From contig CACJPL010000002.1 of assembly GCA_902595285.1 (NCBI GenBank), positions 1-64,000 on the forward strand: DNA of 64,000 nt. Reading direction: 5' to 3'. The translations under genes and the position numbers were made by a program. The DNA is from an uncultured Pelagibacteraceae bacterium (GTDB lineage: Bacteria > Pseudomonadota > Alphaproteobacteria > Pelagibacterales > Pelagibacteraceae). Of the stretch, positions 59,141 to 64,000 are shown in pieces. Every line of letters begins with the position of its first letter. Within the stretch, counting starts at the first letter, position 1. Below the pieces are notes generated by a model. That model searched no databases. It saw nothing but the letters and a program-made list of their open reading frames with translations, and was not told where the DNA came from.

Positions 59141-59159
59141 AGGTCAATATATATGACCT
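59141..59159. promoter_or_regulatory. Inverted repeat upstream of gltD
   Basis: AGGTCA-ATATATA-TGACCT, 58 nt before gltD ATG. Confidence 0.4.
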
Positions 59160-59216
59160 ATTTTATACTTTATATACATAATTCTAAGTATATTTTGCCA
59201 AAAATTAAATAAAATT

Positions 59217-60656
59217 ATGCCTGATAAAATGCTTAAATTTGTTAAAATAGGTCAACAAACTCCACCTAAAAGAGAAGTTGATACGAGAAAGAAAGATTTT
59301 AACGAAATTTATGATGAGTATATCAATGAAAAAGCCAAAGAACAGTCAAGTAGGTGTTCGCAATGTGGAGTACCTTTTTGCCAAGTTCATTGTCCTTTAA
59401 GTAACAACATTCCAGATTGGCTTAAGCTGACAGCTGAGGGAAGATTAAAAGAGGCATATGAATTATCCCAAAGCACAAACAATATGCCTGAAGTGTGTGG
59501 CCGAATTTGCCCTCAAGATAGATTGTGCGAGGGAAATTGTGTAATTGAACAGTCTGGTCATGGAACAGTAACTATTGGATCAGTAGAAAAATATATTACA
59601 GATAATGCTTGGGCTCAGGGTTGGGTAAACCCAATTAAGGTAATAAATGAAAAAAAACAAAGTGTAGGAATTATAGGAGCAGGTCCTGCTGGTTTAGCTG
59701 CTGCAGAACAATTAAGAAAAAATGGATATAAAATTACTGTCTACGATAGATATGATAGAGCAGGAGGATTATTAATTTATGGAATTCCAAATTTTAAATT
59801 AGAAAAAGAAGTTGTAGAGCGAAGAACAAAACTCTTAAAGGATGGAGGAATTGAATTTGTTCAAAATTTTGAAGTTGGTAAGGATGCAAGTCTAGATCAA
59901 TTGAGAAAAAAACATGATGCAATTTTAATTGCTACAGGAGTTTATAAAGCAAGAGAAGTAAACTTACCTGGAAATGATCTTGATAATATTTTTCCTGCAA
60001 TGGATTTTTTAACAGCATCTAATAAAAAAGGTCTAGGAGATGATGTTGAGTTGTTTGATAAAGGAATTTTAAACGCAGAAGGTAAAGATGTTGTTGTAAT
60101 CGGTGGAGGTGACACAGCAATGGATTGTGTAAGAACCTCTATAAGACAAAAGGCAAAATCTGTTAAATGTTTGTACAGAAGAGATAAAGAAAATATGCCA
60201 GGATCTGCTAGAGAAGTTGCAAATGCAGAAGAAGAAGGTGTTGAGTTTGTTTGGTTATCGAGTCCTAAAGAATTTAAAGGTACAAATAAAGTAGAAAAAA
60301 TAATTGTAGATCAAATTAAATTAGGTGATCCAGACGAGTCAGGAAGAAGAAAGCCACAAGTACAAGAAGGCTCAAGTTACGAAACAAAAGCAGATATGGT
60401 TATTAAAGCACTAGGTTTTGATCCAGAGGATTTACCAAATTTATTTGATAGTAGTGAATTACAAGTAACAAAGTGGGGAACTATTAAAACAGATTTTGAT
60501 ACTTTGGAAACAAATATAAAAGGAGTGTTTGCTGCTGGTGATATAGTTAGAGGAGCTTCATTAGTTGTTTGGGCAATAAAAGATGGAAGAGATGCAGCAG
60601 CTTCAATTAAAACTTATCTAGAGAGTAAAACTAAAGTAGAAAAAAGAGTGGCTTAA
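59217..60656 (+). CDS. gltD: Glutamate synthase small subunit
   Basis: RCSQCGVPFCQVHCPLSNNIPDWL, EVCGRICPQDRLCEGNCVIEQSGHGTVTIGSVEKYITD, GIIGAGPAGLAAAEQLR. Confidence 0.96.
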   Translation: MPDKMLKFVKIGQQTPPKREVDTRKKDFNEIYDEYINEKAKEQSSRCSQCGVPFCQVHCPLSNNIPDWLKLTAEGRLKEAYELSQSTNNMPEVCGRICPQDRLCEGNCVIEQSGHGTVTIGSVEKYITDNAWAQGWVNPIKVINEKKQSVGIIGAGPAGLAAAEQLRKNGYKITVYDRYDRAGGLLIYGIPNFKLEKEVVERRTKLLKDGGIEFVQNFEVGKDASLDQLRKKHDAILIATGVYKAREVNLPGNDLDNIFPAMDFLTASNKKGLGDDVELFDKGILNAEGKDVVVIGGGDTAMDCVRTSIRQKAKSVKCLYRRDKENMPGSAREVANAEEEGVEFVWLSSPKEFKGTNKVEKIIVDQIKLGDPDESGRRKPQVQEGSSYETKADMVIKALGFDPEDLPNLFDSSELQVTKWGTIKTDFDTLETNIKGVFAAGDIVRGASLVVWAIKDGRDAAASIKTYLESKTKVEKRVA

Positions 60657-63600
60657 TGGAAAATTACAAAAAGAATCTTCATCTTTTAAAAGAAAATAAT
60701 GTTTATTCAGAAGACATGGAGCATGATGCTTGTGGTGTTGGTATAATTGCATCAACTGAAGGTAAAAAATCTCGTAAAGTTGTAGAGTATGGTATTGAAG
60801 CGTTAAAAGCAGTTTGGCATAGAGGTGCTGTAGATGCTGATGGGAAAACTGGTGATGGAGCTGGAATTCATGTTGAAATACCAAAAGATTTCTTCATTGA
60901 AAAGATAGAAGTCACAGGACACACACATGACAATTCTGAAATATGTGTGGGCATGATATTTCTGCCTCGGAATGATTACGCAGCACAAGAAAGTTGCAAA
61001 ACAATTGTAGAAAGTGAATTAACAAAAAATGATTTTAGCATTTACGGTTGGAGACAAGTTCCGGTTAACCCAAAAGTTTTAGGAGAAAAGGCATTCCAAA
61101 CAATGCCTGAAATTATCCAAGTATTGTTTAAACCTTATAATCCAGAATTAACAAATAAAAATTTAGAAAGAAAAATTTATGAAACTAGGAGAAAGATAGA
61201 AAACGAAGCTTTTAAAAAATCTTTAAACAATTTTTATATTTGTTCATTGAGTTCTAAATCTATCATTTACAAGGGAATGTTTTTAGCTGAAGCTATCTCA
61301 GATTTTTACCTTGATTTAAAAGATGAGAGATTTGTTTCAAGGTTTGCTATTTTTCATCAAAGATTTTCAACAAATACAGCACCTAGCTGGAATTTAGCTC
61401 AACCCTTTAGAGCTATAGCGCATAATGGAGAAATTAATACTTATAGAGGAAATAAAAATTGGATGAAAGTTCATGAACAAGAGATGAATAGTCCCCTTTT
61501 TGACGATGTTGAGAACTTAAAACCTGTTATACAACAGGGAGCATCAGACTCTGCTGCATTAGATAATGTTTTTGAATTATTAAATATATCTGGTCAGCCT
61601 GCTCCTTTGGCTAAGCTTATGTTAGTTCCAGACGCATGGTCTAAAAAAAATAAAACTCTACCAAAAGATCACCAACAATTATTTAATTTTTTAAACAGTA
61701 CTATGGAGCCATGGGATGGACCAGCAGCTATTGCTGGAACTGATAATGAGTGGGTTATAGCCGCAAATGATAGAAATGGATTAAGACCTTTAAGATACGC
61801 AATTACAAAAGACAAATTATTATTTGCAGGTTCTGAAACAGGAATGATTGAATTAAATGAAAAAAGAATTTTGTCAAAGGGAAGATTGGGTCCAGGGGAA
61901 ATAATTGGAGTTAGAATAGAAAAAGGTAAAGTATTTACTAATAAGCAAATAAAAGATTATTTAGCCAAAGAGTATAAACACTTTAATTCACAAATTATCG
62001 ACCTAGATGATAAGTTAACTATTTCAGATGAAAAAAATTCTTTTTCGGGAGATGATTTAAGAAGAAGACAATATACTTTTGGAATAAGTTTAGAAGATCT
62101 TGAGCTCATACTGCATCCTATGGCAGAAGATGCTAAAGAAGCAACTGGATCTATGGGGGACGATACACCATTAGCTGTTTTGTCAGACAGATATAGACCT
62201 TTATACCATTTTTTTAGACAGAATTTTAGTCAAGTCACAAACCCACCAATAGACTCTTTAAGAGAAAACAAGGTTATGAGTTTGAAAACAAGATTTGGAA
62301 ATCTTGGAAATATTTTAAATTTTGATAATTTAACAAAGCAAAATATTTATGTTTTAAATAGTCCAATATTATCAAATTCTCAGTTTGAAAAATTTATAAA
62401 TTTTTTTGGCAATAATTCATCTATAATAGATTGTACTTTTTCTGAGGAAGAAACTTTATTTGACTCAATTAAAAAAATCCAAAAAGAAGCTGAAATTGCA
62501 GTAAGACAGGGAGTTACTCAATTGATTTTAAGTGACAAGGAGCTTTCTACCTTAAAACTTCCAATACCAATGCTTTTAGCAGTTGGATCAATTAATTCAT
62601 TCCTTATTGAAAAAAAACTAAGAGGATATGTATCAATAAATGTTCAATCTGGAGAGGCTTTAGATACACATTCTTTTGCAACTTTAATAGGAGTTGGAGC
62701 AACTACTGTAAATCCATATTTAGCATTTGATAGTTTATTTCAGCGTCATGAAAAGAAATTATTTGGTCAATTTAGCTTTGATGAATGTGTAGAGAGATAC
62801 ATAAAATCAGTAAACGCAGGTTTATTAAAAATCATGTCTAAGATGGGTATTTCAGTTCTAAGTTCTTATAGAGGTGGATGTAACTTTGAAACCGTAGGTT
62901 TAAGTAGAACAATTGTTGCAGATTATTTTCCAGGAGTTGTCTCTAAAATTTCAGGTATTGGACTTACGGGTATAGAGAAAAAAATTAGAGAAATTCACAA
63001 AGAGGCATTTGAAAGTTCTGAAACCATATTGCCGATAGGCGGTATATATAGATATCGTAAAAATGGTGAAACACATCAATATCAAGGAAAATTAATACAT
63101 TTACTCCAAAGTGCAGTAGGTTCTAGTTCTTATGATGCCTATAAAAGATATGCGGATGGAATATATAGTTTACCACCTATTAATCTTAGAGACTTAATTG
63201 ATTTCAGAGAAAAAAAATTAAGTGGGCCGATAGATATTTCTGAGGTTGAACCAATAGAAAATATTTTAAAAAGATTTGGAAGTGGGAGTATGTCTCATGG
63301 AGCTTTATCGAAAGAGGCACATGAAACTTTGGCAACTGGTATGAATAGGATCAAAGGTGCTTCATGTAGTGGAGAGGGCGGTGAAGACGCAAGTAGATTT
63401 AAAGTTTTACATAATGGTGACAGCGCAAACTCAAGAGTTAAACAAATTGCTTCTGCAAGATTCGGAGTTACAGTTAACTATCTTAATAATTGCAATGAGA
63501 TAGAAATTAAAATTGCACAAGGCGCTAAGCCTGGTGAAGGTGGTCAGTTACCTGGATTTAAAGTTACAGAAGAGATTGCAAAACTTAGACATTCAACTCC

Positions 63601-64000
63601 TGGAGTAACTTTAATATCACCACCACCACATCATGATATTTATTCAATTGAGGATCTTGCACAACTAATTTATGATTTGAAACAGATAAATCCTAAAGCC
63701 AGAATAGGAGTTAAGTTGGTTGCTTCGTCTGGTGTAGGAACAATTGCTGCTGGCGTAGCTAAAGCAAAAGCAGATATAATATTAATTTCTGGACATAATG
63801 GTGGAACAGGAGCAACACCCCAAACTAGTGTTAAGTATGTTGGAATACCATGGGAAATGGGTTTAACCGAAGCAAACCAAGTATTAACTTTAAATAATCT
63901 TAGACATAAAGTTACATTAAGAACTGATGGTGGAATTAAAACTGGAAGAGATGTAGTGATAGCTGCAATGATGGGTGCTGAAGAATATGGTGTTGCTACT
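60656..64000 (+). CDS. gltB: Glutamate synthase large subunit (3' truncated by window end; absent from the ORF track)
   Basis: MENYKKNLHLLKENNVYSEDMEHDACGVGIIA; ATG overlaps gltD stop (TAATG); later ...RFSTNTAPSWNLAQPFRAIAHNGEINT, GHNGGTGATP. Confidence 0.95.
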   Translation, partial: MENYKKNLHLLKENNVYSEDMEHDACGVGIIASTEGKKSRKVVEYGIEALKAVWHRGAVDADGKTGDGAGIHVEIPKDFFIEKIEVTGHTHDNSEICVGMIFLPRNDYAAQESCKTIVESELTKNDFSIYGWRQVPVNPKVLGEKAFQTMPEIIQVLFKPYNPELTNKNLERKIYETRRKIENEAFKKSLNNFYICSLSSKSIIYKGMFLAEAISDFYLDLKDERFVSRFAIFHQRFSTNTAPSWNLAQPFRAIAHNGEINTYRGNKNWMKVHEQEMNSPLFDDVENLKPVIQQGASDSAALDNVFELLNISGQPAPLAKLMLVPDAWSKKNKTLPKDHQQLFNFLNSTMEPWDGPAAIAGTDNEWVIAANDRNGLRPLRYAITKDKLLFAGSETGMIELNEKRILSKGRLGPGEIIGVRIEKGKVFTNKQIKDYLAKEYKHFNSQIIDLDDKLTISDEKNSFSGDDLRRRQYTFGISLEDLELILHPMAEDAKEATGSMGDDTPLAVLSDRYRPLYHFFRQNFSQVTNPPIDSLRENKVMSLKTRFGNLGNILNFDNLTKQNIYVLNSPILSNSQFEKFINFFGNNSSIIDCTFSEEETLFDSIKKIQKEAEIAVRQGVTQLILSDKELSTLKLPIPMLLAVGSINSFLIEKKLRGYVSINVQSGEALDTHSFATLIGVGATTVNPYLAFDSLFQRHEKKLFGQFSFDECVERYIKSVNAGLLKIMSKMGISVLSSYRGGCNFETVGLSRTIVADYFPGVVSKISGIGLTGIEKKIREIHKEAFESSETILPIGGIYRYRKNGETHQYQGKLIHLLQSAVGSSSYDAYKRYADGIYSLPPINLRDLIDFREKKLSGPIDISEVEPIENILKRFGSGSMSHGALSKEAHETLATGMNRIKGASCSGEGGEDASRFKVLHNGDSANSRVKQIASARFGVTVNYLNNCNEIEIKIAQGAKPGEGGQLPGFKVTEEIAKLRHSTPGVTLISPPPHHDIYSIEDLAQLIYDLKQINPKARIGVKLVASSGVGTIAAGVAKAKADIILISGHNGGTGATPQTSVKYVGIPWEMGLTEANQVLTLNNLRHKVTLRTDGGIKTGRDVVIAAMMGAEEYGVAT

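Noticed and set aside
60618-60988. Minus-strand His/Gln-rich ORFs in gltB
   Set aside because: Antisense shadow of the gltB N-terminus, whose frame is clear
1-64000. CRISPR arrays, transposases, integrases, phage genes, toxin-antitoxin or defence modules
   Set aside because: None seen; the HNH protein at 36994 resembles a conserved housekeeping-context HNH family member, not a defence island

Overview
AT-rich, tightly packed window from a streamlined alphaproteobacterium. Gene content, very short intergenic spaces and codon bias suggest the SAR11/Pelagibacterales group; this is inference, no search was run. Almost all of it is core genome. Main blocks: a reduced tsaB-fur-miaB-phoH-ybeY-lnt-metK-nusA-infB-rbfA-rpsO-pnp superoperon; asnB; fabI-fabB-fabA divergent from an Irr-like regulator; rubrerythrin / Fe-S oxidoreductase / DUF3501; ubiE-ubiB-coaBC-dut; mutM-rpsT-dnaA-dnaN; lysA / LptM-like lipoprotein / argH; coq7-dsbB-DedA; CarD-FdxA-TerB-helicase; acetoacetyl-CoA synthetase / aminotransferase / TAXI-TRAP transporter; aceE-aceF; and gltD-gltB (gltB runs off the end). 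Two tRNAs were found (Leu-CAA, Arg-ACG). No CRISPR array, transposon, prophage or defence island was seen. The most interesting signals are small or regulatory: (1) a 30-aa Lys/Arg-only-type peptide gene with its own promoter, dyad and terminator, next to a CarD protein with a long lysine-rich tail; (2) two ICE-like (Irr box) sites, at irr and at the rubrerythrin operon, plus a perfect 8+3+8 dyad over the rubrerythrin -35; (3) a promoter followed by an intrinsic terminator just before nusA (candidate attenuator); (4) unannotated small ORFs (34-aa membrane peptide, 43-aa lipoprotein); (5) a head-to-head 5' coding overlap at a shortened tsaB; (6) a lipoyl domain fused to pyruvate dehydrogenase E1. 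No clearly new multi-gene system was identified.
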